Shown in pieces: positions 49,957 through 58,855 of a stretch of 64,000 bases of DNA. The number at the start of each line of letters is the position of its first letter. Positions within the stretch are counted from its first letter, which is position 1. The notes under the pieces are model-generated. The model ran no database searches. It saw only the letters and a list, made by a program, of their open reading frames with translations, and was not told where the DNA came from. The position numbers and the translations under genes are program-made. Source of the DNA: Acidobacteriota bacterium (GTDB taxonomy: Bacteria > Acidobacteriota > UBA6911 > RPQK01 > JAJDTT01); contig JAPPLF010000022.1 of the NCBI GenBank assembly GCA_028874215.1, positions 1-64,000 of the forward strand, read 5' to 3'.

Positions 49957-51015
49957 TCAGCCGGCCTGCCACCCCGAGTCGATGTTCAGCTCTTCGCAGA
50001 CCTGGAGGATCTGCCCGATGGTGGTGCCGGCCAGAGGAATTCCCTCCCGCGTTCGCGTCTTCGACGTGCGCACCTCCAACTCGCCGGGGACCAGGATCTC
50101 GCCGTCGGGATCGATGGTCCGGGAGCTCTTCACGTAGTGGACGTACCGGTCGACCTCGTCGAAGAACTCGTCACGGTCCGCGAACCAGCTCCGGTCGATG
50201 ACGATGGTGAACATTCCGTTGGCCAGTTTGTGGGCGTTGGCGGGATTGGTGCACGATCCGCCGGTGAGGGCTCCCGCCAGTATTTCGATCATGAAGCTCA
50301 GGACGTAGCCCTTGTGTCCCGCGATGGGGAGGATGGAACCGGGAGGATGCCGGTAGAAGAGTTCCGGATCGGTGGTGGGACGGCCCTCCGAGTCGATGAG
50401 GCATCCGTCGGGGACTTGCACGCCCTTGTGGAGGGCCACCCGGACCTTCCCCTCGGCGATCATGCAGGCGGACATGTCCATGATGAGGGGAGGGCCTTCT
50501 CGCTGAGGCACGCCGCAGGCGATGGGATTGGCGGAGAGGCGCCGGTCCTTGCCGCCGTAGGGCGCCACCAGGTTGCCCATTCCGCTGGTGTTCACGAAGT
50601 GCAGGCTGAGCATTCCCGCGGCGGCCGCCATCTCCGGCCAATCGCCGATCCGGCCCAGGTGTCCCGTGTTCCGGAGTCCCACCATGCTGCAACCGTGGCG
50701 CCGGGCCCGGTCGATGGCGATCTCCATGGTCTGCTCTCCCGTCGACTGTCCGAAACCGCTGTTTCCGTCCAGCACGGCGACGGGACCCCGGTCCAGGACG
50801 AACGTCACTTTCCGGTTGGGCAGGACCAGGCCCTTCTTGATCCACTCCCAATAGCGCGGAATCCGGATGACCCCGTGGGAGTCGTGTCCCACCAGGTTGC
50901 TCTTCACCAGGCGGGTGGCGATTGTGACCGCCTCCCCATCGCCGCTGCCGGCGGCGGCGAAGATGCGCCGGGCCAGATCCCTCAACTCGTCGGCCGAAAA
51001 GACTCTTGATTCCAT
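49957..51015 (-). CDS. Ldh/malate-type (LDH2 family) NAD(P)-dependent dehydrogenase
   Basis: 352 aa, malate/L-lactate/ureidoglycolate/sulfolactate dehydrogenase family. Seen: LVKSNLVGHDSHGVIRIPRY, DGNSGFGQ, GLRNTGHLGRIGDWPEMAAAAG, LSANPIACGVP and PIAGHKGYVLSFMIEILAGALTGG. The His in RNTGHLGRIG is in the substrate/catalytic region. It oxidises a 2-hydroxy acid or reduces a 2-oxo acid. Next to an aldolase-like DapA relative and a carbohydrate-active protein, a sugar-acid role is likely. Confidence 0.85.
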   Translation of the reverse strand: MESRVFSADELRDLARRIFAAAGSGDGEAVTIATRLVKSNLVGHDSHGVIRIPRYWEWIKKGLVLPNRKVTFVLDRGPVAVLDGNSGFGQSTGEQTMEIAIDRARRHGCSMVGLRNTGHLGRIGDWPEMAAAAGMLSLHFVNTSGMGNLVAPYGGKDRRLSANPIACGVPQREGPPLIMDMSACMIAEGKVRVALHKGVQVPDGCLIDSEGRPTTDPELFYRHPPGSILPIAGHKGYVLSFMIEILAGALTGGSCTNPANAHKLANGMFTIVIDRSWFADRDEFFDEVDRYVHYVKSSRTIDPDGEILVPGELEVRTSKTRTREGIPLAGTTIGQILQVCEELNIDSGWQAG

Positions 51016-51030
51016 TGATTCGTTATCCCG

Positions 51031-53403
51031 TTAGAACCGCATTCTCCAGTTCTCCGCTTCCAGGTAGACGTCCAGGGCGACCCCTTTGAGGTAGTCGCGG
51101 CAGAAGTAGTTGAGGACACCCAGGGCCCCCAGATCCGAAGGATCGCGGACGGCGCCGGCCCAGGAGTGGATCCCCGAACCCAGGAGATCCACCGCCTTTT
51201 CCAGTTGCCCGTGGGCTCCCCGGATCCGCTTCTCGAAGCTGCGGGCGTCTTTCTGGACGAAGGCCTGCTGGGAGAGGTCGTACTCGACCCGGGCTCGGCG
51301 AACCGTCTGCACGGCTTCGATGTAGTCGACGCCGAAACGCACCTGCCCCAGAAGCTGCTCCAGGTAGCTCCGTCCCTCGGGCCGAGTCTTCGTCAGAGCG
51401 GACTCGAGCAGGGGGATGGTCTCCACGTAGTAGGCCTTCAATTCGTTCCATTCCGGCACCGGACCTTTCCGGCTGTGCCAGTGCTTTCGCATCATCCGGG
51501 TGACCGGAAAGAGGAATCCCATGGCGATCTCGTCTCCCCGGGCCGTGGCCCTTTCCAGGATCCGGTAGAACTCCAGCATCTCGGGGACGGCTTCGGAGCC
51601 GCAGACCTGTTCCACCTGGTCGCGATAGACCGACTCGGGAGTCGCCTCGGAAGACCAGGACGCCTGGGCCAGATAGGCCGTTCCCGCTTCCAGCTTGGTC
51701 ACCAGGAACTGGCGGCCGAAGAATCCGTGCACGCCATAGCGCTCCATGGCCTGAAAGATGCGATGAAGCGGCTGCGTGGGGAGCTGGGGCAGGATGCCCA
51801 CGTTGTCGTCCGCCAGGGTGGCCAGGGTGGCCACCTGCCCCGGATGCTCGCTGGCAAAGGAAAGCATCTCCGCGCGGCGGGCCGCCAGCGAGGTCAGGTA
51901 GTCCATCCGGACCAGGAGCATCGACCTTTCCGGAAAGATCTTGAGCATGACCGGGTAGAACTCGTCGCTGAAGGTGGCGACCACGACGGTGGCGTCCGGA
52001 TTGGCGGTCCCTTCCAGGATCCGCTCCTCGTTGAGCAGCTTGTCCAATGTATCGGCGTTGGCGATGGCTCCCTTGAGTTCATAAAGTGGACGGCCTGGTG
52101 CGCGGACCCCCACCGGCAGGATATTGGTTCGGGCCGATTCCTCCATCTTTTCCAGGCTGAACCGCGGTTCCAGCTTGTACTTGCGGTCCAGGCGCTTCCA
52201 CATGGTCTTGTAGTACTCGCCGCCTCCCGGATTCTCGGGCTGGGTCAGGCCGTAGAAATCCGCCTCCGGATAGGTGTTGATGTGGGCCTGGATGATGGCC
52301 TTGTTCAGACCGGTGACCGCTGGATTGTCCGGAGTCATGTAGGGGAAGGCCGTGGGGTCCACGCCGTATTCGGAGATGCCCAGCCGTCCGTTGTGCGTGC
52401 CCTCCATCAACTCCCGCGGGACATACTCCCGGTCGGACCATTCGGGGAGCCGCCAGTTGAACTCGTTGGTGAACTGGTTGATCCGGAAGTTGATGCCGGT
52501 CTGCATCCCCCGGCTCTTGGCGTAGGCCAGCAGGTCGTGCAGCAGCTTCTGGGCGGCGCGAACCCGTTCCTGGTAGGTCTCGGCCCCGGCCATGTCCGGG
52601 TTCACCAACTCGGTTCGGCCGCCGAAGAGCTCGCGCCCGATGGTCTCTCCGTGAATCGGCACCTTCCATCCGTAATGGAACACACCCGTCGTCTTGGGCT
52701 GGTCCCGGAACTGAAAATGGACGAAGGGCTGATGGGGATAGATCTGGCAGTACAGGACATTGAACTTCAACTTGGCCAGTTGATCGATGAGGTGCCGGTA
52801 GTCGTCCATTCCGTAGAAGATGAGCGACGTGGCCAGGTTGTTGATGGCCCGGTAGGAGCGGAACCGGAAGCGGGGCTCCTGGACCTTGTCCAGGCTTGGG
52901 GGCGGGAACGGGGCTGGACGGGCGGGAAGCACGTCCTTTTCCAGCAGAAAACGGACCCCCAACTGTTCCAGGAAGTCGTAAACGGCCCAAAGCGTCGCCG
53001 CCGGGCTGCCTCCCCCCACGATCACCGCCGGTTTGCCGTTCCAGGAGACGGTCTTCAGGACCAGTCCCTGGTCGCTGACCCGGGGCCATCCCGCCTCGCC
53101 CATCACCAGGGAGACGGACCGGTTCGTCGCCGGGCTTCCCAGAATCAGGTTGACGTCGGCCTGAGGGGAAATCGTCGCAATTGGAACCGCCTGGATGCCG
53201 TACAAGTCGCTCAGGTAGCGGCGCAGCTCGCGGGCGGCGTAGCGCTCCAATTCCGGCGCCTCGGAGCCCAGGACGATGGCGCAGGTCGGAGGGGCAGTGG
53301 AACCCTCTGCGCGGCCGGCGCTCAGCACCGCGAAGGCCAGGAACAATCCGAGCGGAACCAGGACCCGGCTGTCTCCGTTACGCGCGATCCAGGATTCTTG
53401 CAT
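51031..53403 (-). CDS. Secreted DUF4838-family glycoside-hydrolase-like protein
   Basis: 790 aa. Signal peptide VLVPLGLFLAFAVLSAGRAEG. An N-terminal GH20/GH67-type accessory domain (about residues 35-150: APELERYAARELRRYLSDLYG, ILGSPATN, LVLKTVSWNGKPAVIVGGGSPAATLWAVYDFLEQLGVRFLL) is followed by a TIM-barrel-like DUF4838 core (about 170-560) with ADFYGLTQPENPGGGEYY. The C-terminal part is helical. Relatives are proposed glycosidases of polysaccharide degradation; catalytic residues cannot be assigned confidently. AAAGGAGAG precedes ATG 53403. Co-directional with the DapA-like and Ldh2 genes. Confidence 0.75.
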   Translation of the reverse strand: MQESWIARNGDSRVLVPLGLFLAFAVLSAGRAEGSTAPPTCAIVLGSEAPELERYAARELRRYLSDLYGIQAVPIATISPQADVNLILGSPATNRSVSLVMGEAGWPRVSDQGLVLKTVSWNGKPAVIVGGGSPAATLWAVYDFLEQLGVRFLLEKDVLPARPAPFPPPSLDKVQEPRFRFRSYRAINNLATSLIFYGMDDYRHLIDQLAKLKFNVLYCQIYPHQPFVHFQFRDQPKTTGVFHYGWKVPIHGETIGRELFGGRTELVNPDMAGAETYQERVRAAQKLLHDLLAYAKSRGMQTGINFRINQFTNEFNWRLPEWSDREYVPRELMEGTHNGRLGISEYGVDPTAFPYMTPDNPAVTGLNKAIIQAHINTYPEADFYGLTQPENPGGGEYYKTMWKRLDRKYKLEPRFSLEKMEESARTNILPVGVRAPGRPLYELKGAIANADTLDKLLNEERILEGTANPDATVVVATFSDEFYPVMLKIFPERSMLLVRMDYLTSLAARRAEMLSFASEHPGQVATLATLADDNVGILPQLPTQPLHRIFQAMERYGVHGFFGRQFLVTKLEAGTAYLAQASWSSEATPESVYRDQVEQVCGSEAVPEMLEFYRILERATARGDEIAMGFLFPVTRMMRKHWHSRKGPVPEWNELKAYYVETIPLLESALTKTRPEGRSYLEQLLGQVRFGVDYIEAVQTVRRARVEYDLSQQAFVQKDARSFEKRIRGAHGQLEKAVDLLGSGIHSWAGAVRDPSDLGALGVLNYFCRDYLKGVALDVYLEAENWRMRF

Positions 53404-53423
53404 CGGACTCTCCTTTCCCGGGC

Positions 53424-54359
53424 TCAAGCAGCGGAGACGGATGCCTCCAACTCCAGGTAGTAATCGATGAGCTCGCCGGCCACACGGCCGTTGTAGCGGT
53501 CCCAGCGGAAATCTCCGAACCGCGTGTATTCCGTGGCGAAAACGCCTCTCCGCACCAGCAGCCGTTTTCCGAAAGCGATGGCCACCGACAGGTCCTGGTG
53601 GGTAAATCCCACTACAGGCTGGACGCGATTGAAGATTCGGATGGCCTCCTCTCGGCGGCCGCTGCGGTAACAGCGGTCGACGGCGGACCAGACCCGCACC
53701 ATGGAGCATTCGGGAATCATGGCATCCACGCCCCGATCCAGCGCTTCGATCATCTGGGCGATGGCCCACCCACCGGCCAGAAACATCCCGCCTCCGCAGA
53801 TTTCCCGGATTGCCGTGTACTTGGGTCCGGCCGGATTCGACTCGATCTTGAGCGAGGTCAAGCTGGGAAGCACCTGCGTGAGCCGGCGGATCATTTCGGG
53901 AGTCAGGCCCGGACCGGTGAAATCCAGGTCCTGCAGCATCAACGGGAAGTCCCCGGCGCCCTCCACCACCTCCCGGAAGAACGGCTCCACCCGTTCCGGT
54001 TCCTGGTACAGCCCGGTGGGCACGGCCACCAGGTACGCGGCCGCCCCGACTTCCCGGGCCAGTTGCGCCTGCTCGATGCAGACGCGAGGCCGGGAATCGG
54101 AGGCTCCCACGATGATGGGGACACGCCCGGCCACGATCCCGGCGACGCGCCGGACGATCTTGGCGCGCTCATCCGCGGTGAGGCAGGCGACCTCGCTGGC
54201 CACCGCGGGAACCAGGAAACCGTTCACCCCTCCGGCGATGGCGTCCTCCACCAGGTTGTCCAGGGAGGCCTGGTCTACGGCGCCCTGGGAATCGAAGGGG
54301 GTCTGGATGACGGAGATGATGCCCCGTTGGAGTGGCGGCGGGCCGGATCGGGAGTTCAT
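53424..54359 (-). CDS. Dihydrodipicolinate synthase/N-acetylneuraminate lyase-family aldolase
   Basis: 311 aa class I aldolase of the DapA superfamily. Schiff-base Lys in SLKIESNP and the Tyr in VPTGLYQEP are retained. The usual T-T hydroxylated pair reads AVASEVACL, so it is not a canonical DapA. Catabolic members cleave sugar-acid derivatives such as 2-keto-3-deoxy acids or N-acetylneuraminate. ATG 54359 with GGAGG eight bases upstream decides the start. First gene of the group DapA-like, DUF4838, Ldh2, and 28 bases after bioB. Confidence 0.83.
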   Translation of the reverse strand: MNSRSGPPPLQRGIISVIQTPFDSQGAVDQASLDNLVEDAIAGGVNGFLVPAVASEVACLTADERAKIVRRVAGIVAGRVPIIVGASDSRPRVCIEQAQLAREVGAAAYLVAVPTGLYQEPERVEPFFREVVEGAGDFPLMLQDLDFTGPGLTPEMIRRLTQVLPSLTSLKIESNPAGPKYTAIREICGGGMFLAGGWAIAQMIEALDRGVDAMIPECSMVRVWSAVDRCYRSGRREEAIRIFNRVQPVVGFTHQDLSVAIAFGKRLLVRRGVFATEYTRFGDFRWDRYNGRVAGELIDYYLELEASVSAA

Positions 54360-54387
54360 TTCCGGTTCCTCCCTCCTCATCTTGCCA

Positions 54388-55452
54388 CTACACACGCGCC
54401 GTCTTGGGATTCAGGATGCTGGGATTGTCGTCGATGGCGTAATTCTGAGCCGAGGTCCGGGGGCTGCCGGAAGGCGGTTCCCCTTCGATTTCGAAACCGG
54501 CGTCGCGGATCATGCGGTAGACGGGCTGTTTGGGGTCGCCGCGAGTGGCCAGGTAACCGTCCACGAAGAGGGAATTCGCCGGGTAGAGGGATAGGACCTG
54601 CAATTGGCGGAGGTGCCCCTCCCGGCCGGCAGCGACCCGGATCTCCGCCCGGGGATTGATGAACCGGAAGGCGCACAGAATCCGGAGGCAGCGGCGCGGC
54701 GAGAGTTGATCGAAGTCGTACACCGGGTTGCCCTCGATGGGAATCAGGAAGTTGACCGGGATGGAGGGGACCTCCAGCGAACGGAGCTCGTACGCCACGT
54801 CCAGGATGTCCTCGTCCGTCTCGCCCATTCCGGTGATCATGCCGCTGCAGCTCTCCAGTCCGGCTCGGCTGGCCGCTTCCAGAGTGGCGATCCGGTCCTG
54901 GTAGGTGTGGGTGCCCACGATGCTGCCGGTGTGGCGGCGGCTGGTGTTCAGATTGTGGTTGAGCCGATCCAGGCCGGCCCGCTTGAACAGGCTTGCCTTC
55001 TCGAAGTCCACCAGGCCGGCCGAGAGACAGGTCCGGATCCCCACCTCCTGGTCGATCCTGCGGATGATCCGGGCGAGCTTGGCCGCCTCCTGGGGAGTGG
55101 GTCCGCGCCCGCTGGCCACCATGCAATACCGGTAGACCCCTTGCTCCTTGGCCTCCCTGGCCTCCTGGACGATGGATTCCTCGTCCTTCATGGCGTACTT
55201 GCGCAACGGGGCCTGGGAGATCTTGGACTGGGCGCAGTAGCCACAGTCCTCGGGGCAGAGGCCATTCTTGATGTTGTTGATCTGGTGGACCTTCACCTTG
55301 CGCCCGAAGCGGGCCATCCGCACGTCGCCGGCAGCCGCCGCCAGGCGGAGGATGTCGACAGCGGGATCGGTCAGGACCTCCATCGCGTCTTCCCGGGGGA
55401 AGAACTCTCCGCTCAGGGAGATCCTGGCCCAGCGTTCGTATTGATTCTCCAT
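54388..55452 (-). CDS. bioB: Biotin synthase
   Basis: 354 aa radical-SAM enzyme converting dethiobiotin to biotin. Fe-S motif CPEDCGYCAQS (CxxxCxxC), then YRYCMVASGRGP, LSAGLVDFEKA, NHNLNTS, and the sulfur-donating cluster region NFLIPIEGNP. ATG 55452 has GAGAG upstream; the promoter-like 12-mer lies 25-36 bases upstream of it. No other bio gene is nearby. It is the apparent first gene of a long co-directional group. Confidence 0.95.
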   Translation of the reverse strand: MENQYERWARISLSGEFFPREDAMEVLTDPAVDILRLAAAAGDVRMARFGRKVKVHQINNIKNGLCPEDCGYCAQSKISQAPLRKYAMKDEESIVQEAREAKEQGVYRYCMVASGRGPTPQEAAKLARIIRRIDQEVGIRTCLSAGLVDFEKASLFKRAGLDRLNHNLNTSRRHTGSIVGTHTYQDRIATLEAASRAGLESCSGMITGMGETDEDILDVAYELRSLEVPSIPVNFLIPIEGNPVYDFDQLSPRRCLRILCAFRFINPRAEIRVAAGREGHLRQLQVLSLYPANSLFVDGYLATRGDPKQPVYRMIRDAGFEIEGEPPSGSPRTSAQNYAIDDNPSILNPKTARV

Positions 55453-55476
55453 CTCTCGGTCCACGCCTGTCGGTCC

Positions 55477-55488
55477 CAGTCTACTACG
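55477..55488 (-). promoter_or_regulatory. Shared promoter-like 12-mer upstream of bioB
   Basis: CGTAGTAGACTG on the minus strand, identical to copies upstream of thiSG and the phosphodiesterase gene. TAGACT is followed by GGG as at thiSG. The bioB start is 25 bases downstream. Confidence 0.45.
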
Positions 55489-55636
55489 CCGCCGTGGTGC
55501 GGAGCCTCCAACGATCCAGAGGGTCCGCGCAACGGCCATGATATCCTCCCAACTTAAAGTTTCCCATGCCTGTAGGATTCCGCCGGTTCGAACGGTCCGG
55601 AACCGGCACCAACGGCGCCCCCGGAGTTTGGTAAGG

Positions 55637-56380
55637 ATGCTGGCTGACGTTTGGATGGTGATGCGGACCGAATACCTGGACAGCTATCGTAATCACTACG
55701 GCCTGGAGCGTGCCGGCGTGATCGTGGTTGCGCCGTTGATGGGGGTGCTCTATGCGCTGCCGTGGGGGTTGGATTGGTATTCCCCCGGCCGTTGGGACGA
55801 GCATTTTGGGTCGACCCCGGCCGGGCTTGCGTGGCTCTTCACACTTGGTTTCGTGCTCCGAGAGCGAAGCCGCCTCAGTATGGAGGCTTTAAAGGCGAGG
55901 CACATGCCAAGTGACGCGATCCTCTTCGGCATGATCGGAGCTGGAGTCGGAGTCGGACTGGCTTTCTGGCTGGTGAAGTCGTCGGTGTCGCTAATAATGT
56001 TGAATTTGATGAAGCCGGGCGGTCCTTGGTCCAGCGTTCCGATCGAGGCCGCGCTGGTAATGTTTGCGTTGGTATTCCTGATTTCGCTTTCCGCCGGAAC
56101 GGGCGGCGTCTTGATCTCTCTTGGCGCAGCGAAGGTCGGACAGGTCTACAAGGTGGCATTCGCCGTGCTCGGTGGGCTTGCCGTCATCGCTCTCGCCGTC
56201 GTTAGGATCTCGGGGGCCTGGAGCACGTTTTTGCTCACGGAATTGCAACGGGTTTCGGTGCAGATGCAGTTCGCAACGGTTGCCATGGTGGTATTCGCAT
56301 TCCTGGATGTCGTATTGATCCTCTTCGCCCGGATGCGGTTCAAGCGGACGCCGGTGATCCCGAATCGATTCGGCACGTAA
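55637..56380 (+). CDS. Six-helix membrane protein of unknown function
   Basis: 247 aa. About six hydrophobic segments (residues 24-42, 58-73, 94-114, 131-160, 177-196, 212-236) and short loops with basic ends; the opening MLADVWMVMRTEYLDSYRNHYG resembles the cytosolic start of ABC-2-type permeases, but I cannot confirm the family. GC is lower than in neighbouring genes. ATG 55637 is chosen because upstream codons look noncoding. Alone between bioB and proC, divergent from bioB. Confidence 0.55.
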   Translation: MLADVWMVMRTEYLDSYRNHYGLERAGVIVVAPLMGVLYALPWGLDWYSPGRWDEHFGSTPAGLAWLFTLGFVLRERSRLSMEALKARHMPSDAILFGMIGAGVGVGLAFWLVKSSVSLIMLNLMKPGGPWSSVPIEAALVMFALVFLISLSAGTGGVLISLGAAKVGQVYKVAFAVLGGLAVIALAVVRISGAWSTFLLTELQRVSVQMQFATVAMVVFAFLDVVLILFARMRFKRTPVIPNRFGT

Positions 56381-56437
56381 GCGGCCTCACACGAAACCAA
56401 TGGCCGGTCGAACCCGGCGGCGTCCTTCCCCGCCGAC

Positions 56438-56446
56438 TGCTAAACT
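56438..56446 (+). promoter_or_regulatory. Extended -10 element upstream of proC
   Basis: TGCTAAACT, an extended -10 (TG-C-TAAACT), ends 28 bases before ATG 56475. It has the same form as the bshC element (TG-T-TAAACT). The predicted leader is about 21 nt. Confidence 0.5.
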
Positions 56447-56474
56447 TGGGCCGAAAGTTGGTTCGAGTAGTCCC

Positions 56475-57299
56475 ATGCAACAAAAAAGCGTTCTCCTGAT
56501 CGGTGGCGGAAACATGGGAGCGGCTCTGCTCCGGGGGATCATCCAGTCCGGACTGGCGCCGGCCCGCAGGGTCACCGTGATCGACATTCTGCCCGGCCTT
56601 CTGGAAACGCTCCGGTCGCGCCATGGCGTGAATGTCGACGTCGACCCGGGCCCCCATGTCGCCGGAGCCGACGTCATCATGCTGGCGGTCAAGCCTCAGA
56701 TCCTTCCCCAAGTGGCAGCCGGAATTCGCGGTTCCGTGCGGCCCGGTCAACTCGTCATCTCGATCCTGGCCGGGGTCGAGAGCACCCGCATTCGAGACCT
56801 ACTGGGGAAGAACAACCCGGTTATCCGGGTCATGCCGAACATCGCTGCCACCGTGGATGCCGCGGCCAGCGCCATCGCCGGTTGCGATCCGGCGACCGAA
56901 GAGCACTACCAGGTCGCCGAGACCCTCTTCGGGGCGGTGGGAAATGTGGTCCGGGTGGAGGAGAAGCTCCTGGACGCCGTCACCGGACTCAGCGGCAGCG
57001 GTCCGGCTTACGTCTACACCGTCATCGAAGCCCTCTGCGACGGCGGGGTCCACATGGGTCTCCCCCGGGAGGTGGCCATGAAGCTGGCCGCCCAGACCGT
57101 GTTGGGGGCGGCCATGCAGGTGCAGGAAAGCGGCGAGCATCCGGCGGTGCTGAGGGATCGGGTGACGACTCCTGGCGGCACCACCGCGGCGGCATTGAGG
57201 GAACTGGAAGACCGGGGCCTGCGGGCCGCGCTCATGAGCGCGGTGGCGGCGGCGACGGCCCGATCGAAGGAGTTGAACCGGAAGTCTGCGGAATCGTGA
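56475..57299 (+). CDS. proC: Pyrroline-5-carboxylate reductase
   Basis: 274 aa NAD(P)H-dependent enzyme for the last step of proline synthesis. N-terminal Rossmann motif VLLIGGGNMGAALLRGI, MLAVKPQ, VIRVMPNIAATVDAAASAI, and the P5CR signature VTGLSGSGPAYVYTVIEALCDGGVHMGL plus VTTPGGTTAAALRELE. ATG 56475 begins exactly at the domain. Confidence 0.95.
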   Translation: MQQKSVLLIGGGNMGAALLRGIIQSGLAPARRVTVIDILPGLLETLRSRHGVNVDVDPGPHVAGADVIMLAVKPQILPQVAAGIRGSVRPGQLVISILAGVESTRIRDLLGKNNPVIRVMPNIAATVDAAASAIAGCDPATEEHYQVAETLFGAVGNVVRVEEKLLDAVTGLSGSGPAYVYTVIEALCDGGVHMGLPREVAMKLAAQTVLGAAMQVQESGEHPAVLRDRVTTPGGTTAAALRELEDRGLRAALMSAVAAATARSKELNRKSAES

Positions 57300-57311
57300 A
57301 CGGCGGGGGGC

Positions 57312-57387
57312 TGGTGGGCGGTGGCAGGTTCGAACTGCCGGCCTCCTCCTTGTAAGGGAGGTGCTCTCCCAGCTGAGCTAACCGCCC
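57312..57387 (-). tRNA. tRNA-Val (anticodon TAC)
   Basis: The minus strand folds as a complete cloverleaf: acceptor GGGCGGT paired with ACCGCCC, D arm TAGCTCAGCTGGGAGAGCA, anticodon stem CTCCC/GGGAG with loop TTACAA-type (anticodon TAC), T arm with GTTCGAA. CCA is encoded (57312-57314). A single gene, lying between convergent proC and the Gfo-type gene. No integrase or duplicated 3' end was seen nearby. Confidence 0.95.
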
Positions 57388-57392
57388 ACGAA

Positions 57393-57419
57393 AGGGTCCA
57401 CCGGCCTTCGGCGGACCCT
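57393..57419 (-). terminator. Hairpin between the Gfo/Idh/MocA gene and tRNA-Val
   Basis: AGGGTCC(57393-57399)/GGACCCT(57413-57419), extended by CCG/CGG inside, then TTTCG on the minus strand. It lies between the oxidoreductase stop (57437) and the tRNA 5' end (57387) with only 5 bases left before the tRNA. So it either terminates the oxidoreductase transcript or is a processing element of a joint transcript. Confidence 0.55.
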
Positions 57420-57436
57420 CTTCCATTCCGGAGGAC

Positions 57437-58762
57437 TCAGACCACTTCGGGGACCACGAAGGGGGCCCGGTAATCGCGCGTCAGCAGGGTGCTGGCCTCG
57501 CCGTCGCCCCGGACCGTCTCGGTTTCCGGATCGAAATCCAGCGTCCGGCCGGTGCGATAGGCCATGTTCGCCAGGTGACAGAGCGCCGAAGAGAGGTGGC
57601 CCTCTTCGATCTCGGCGTTGAGGTCCTCCGTCCGGCGGGAGCGGACGGCCTGGATGAAGTTGGCGAAATTGTTGCCCCCTTCCATGCGGGTCGGTCCCGG
57701 CTCCCGTTTCCGTCCCAGGAAGGTGCGGTAACCCTTGCCGCCCTGCATGACCATGTAGCCCTCGGAGCCGAAGAAGAGGACCCCCACCTCGTTGGACTCG
57801 CCTTTGCCCAGGCCGGCTTCATGATTGGTGATCCAGTGGCGCACCTCGAAGACCAGTTGCTTCTTCTGGTCCGGGTACTCGAAAGTGGCCAACTGGCAGT
57901 TTGGCGTCTCCTGGTCGTCGTCGAACATGTAGTGGCCGCCGGATGACTGGACCCGGGTCGGCAAGCCGACTCCCAGCCCCCAACGCGCCATGTCCATCTC
58001 GTGCACGCCCTGGTTCCCGATGTCGCCGTTGCCGTAGTCCCAGTGCCAGTGCCAGTTGTAGTGAAACCGGTTGCGGCTGTAGGAGCGTTGGGGCGCGGGA
58101 CCCAGCCACAGGTCGTAGTGGACGCCGCCCGGAACCGGCTCTTCCGGGGTGTGGCCGATGGTGTTCCTCCACTTGTAGCAGAGTCCCTTGGCCATGTAGA
58201 CGTCCCCGATCACCCCTTCCCGGAGCTTCCGGATTCCCTCGCGAACACCGGCGCTGGACCGGGACTGGGTGCCGTGCTGGACGATCCGGCCATAACGGCG
58301 GGCCGCTTCCACCAGCTTCCGGCCTTCCCAGATGTTGTGGGAGCAGGGTTTCTCCACGTACGCGTCCTTGCCCGCCTGGCAGGCCCAGATCCCGCCCAGG
58401 GCGTGCCAGTGGTTGGGTGTGGCGAATCCCACCACGTCGATGTCCTTGGCCTCCAGCAAGCGGCGCATGTCGGTGTAGGTCCGGGCCTTCCGCCCCGTCA
58501 GCTCTTCCAGGTCGGAGGCACGCTCGGCCATGATGTTTTCGTCCACGTCGCACAACGCCGCGACTTCCACCTTGGGCAATCCGGCGAAACCCTTGATGTG
58601 AGACCTGCCCCGTCCTCGGAGTCCCACCACTCCCGCCCGGATGGTGTCGTTGGCATCGGCCCGGGACAGGAGGCCGGCGGCGGAACCGGTGCCCACGGCG
58701 GCCGTAGCCACCACACCGGCGGAACTCTTCAGGAAACTCCTTCGCTCGATCGGCTTCACCAT
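57437..58762 (-). CDS. Tat-exported Gfo/Idh/MocA-family oxidoreductase
   Basis: 441 aa. Twin-arginine signal IERRSFLKSSAGVVATAAVGT. The Rossmann domain has a diverged dinucleotide motif AGVVGLRGRGRSHI and LCDVDENI; VEKPCSHNIWEGRKL carries the EKP motif; the C-terminal domain contains NWHWHWDYGNGDIGNQGVHEMDMARW. Such periplasmic family members occur in large numbers in Acidobacteriota and Planctomycetota and act on sugars or cyclitols with bound NAD(P). The start ATG has GGGAGG nine bases upstream. Substrate unknown. Confidence 0.9.
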   Translation of the reverse strand: MVKPIERRSFLKSSAGVVATAAVGTGSAAGLLSRADANDTIRAGVVGLRGRGRSHIKGFAGLPKVEVAALCDVDENIMAERASDLEELTGRKARTYTDMRRLLEAKDIDVVGFATPNHWHALGGIWACQAGKDAYVEKPCSHNIWEGRKLVEAARRYGRIVQHGTQSRSSAGVREGIRKLREGVIGDVYMAKGLCYKWRNTIGHTPEEPVPGGVHYDLWLGPAPQRSYSRNRFHYNWHWHWDYGNGDIGNQGVHEMDMARWGLGVGLPTRVQSSGGHYMFDDDQETPNCQLATFEYPDQKKQLVFEVRHWITNHEAGLGKGESNEVGVLFFGSEGYMVMQGGKGYRTFLGRKREPGPTRMEGGNNFANFIQAVRSRRTEDLNAEIEEGHLSSALCHLANMAYRTGRTLDFDPETETVRGDGEASTLLTRDYRAPFVVPEVV

Positions 58763-58855
58763 TGTCTTATCCTCCCATTGGGTCGTGTCGAAAGCAGGTC
58801 ATTCCAGGCTACTCTTTCCGCCGCCAGCATTCCAGCCGCGCGGCGCTGTTCCCTC

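Noticed and set aside
57300-57440. tRNA-Val as an integration site for a genomic island
   Set aside because: No integrase gene and no direct repeat of the tRNA 3' end was seen; the adjacent genes are housekeeping.
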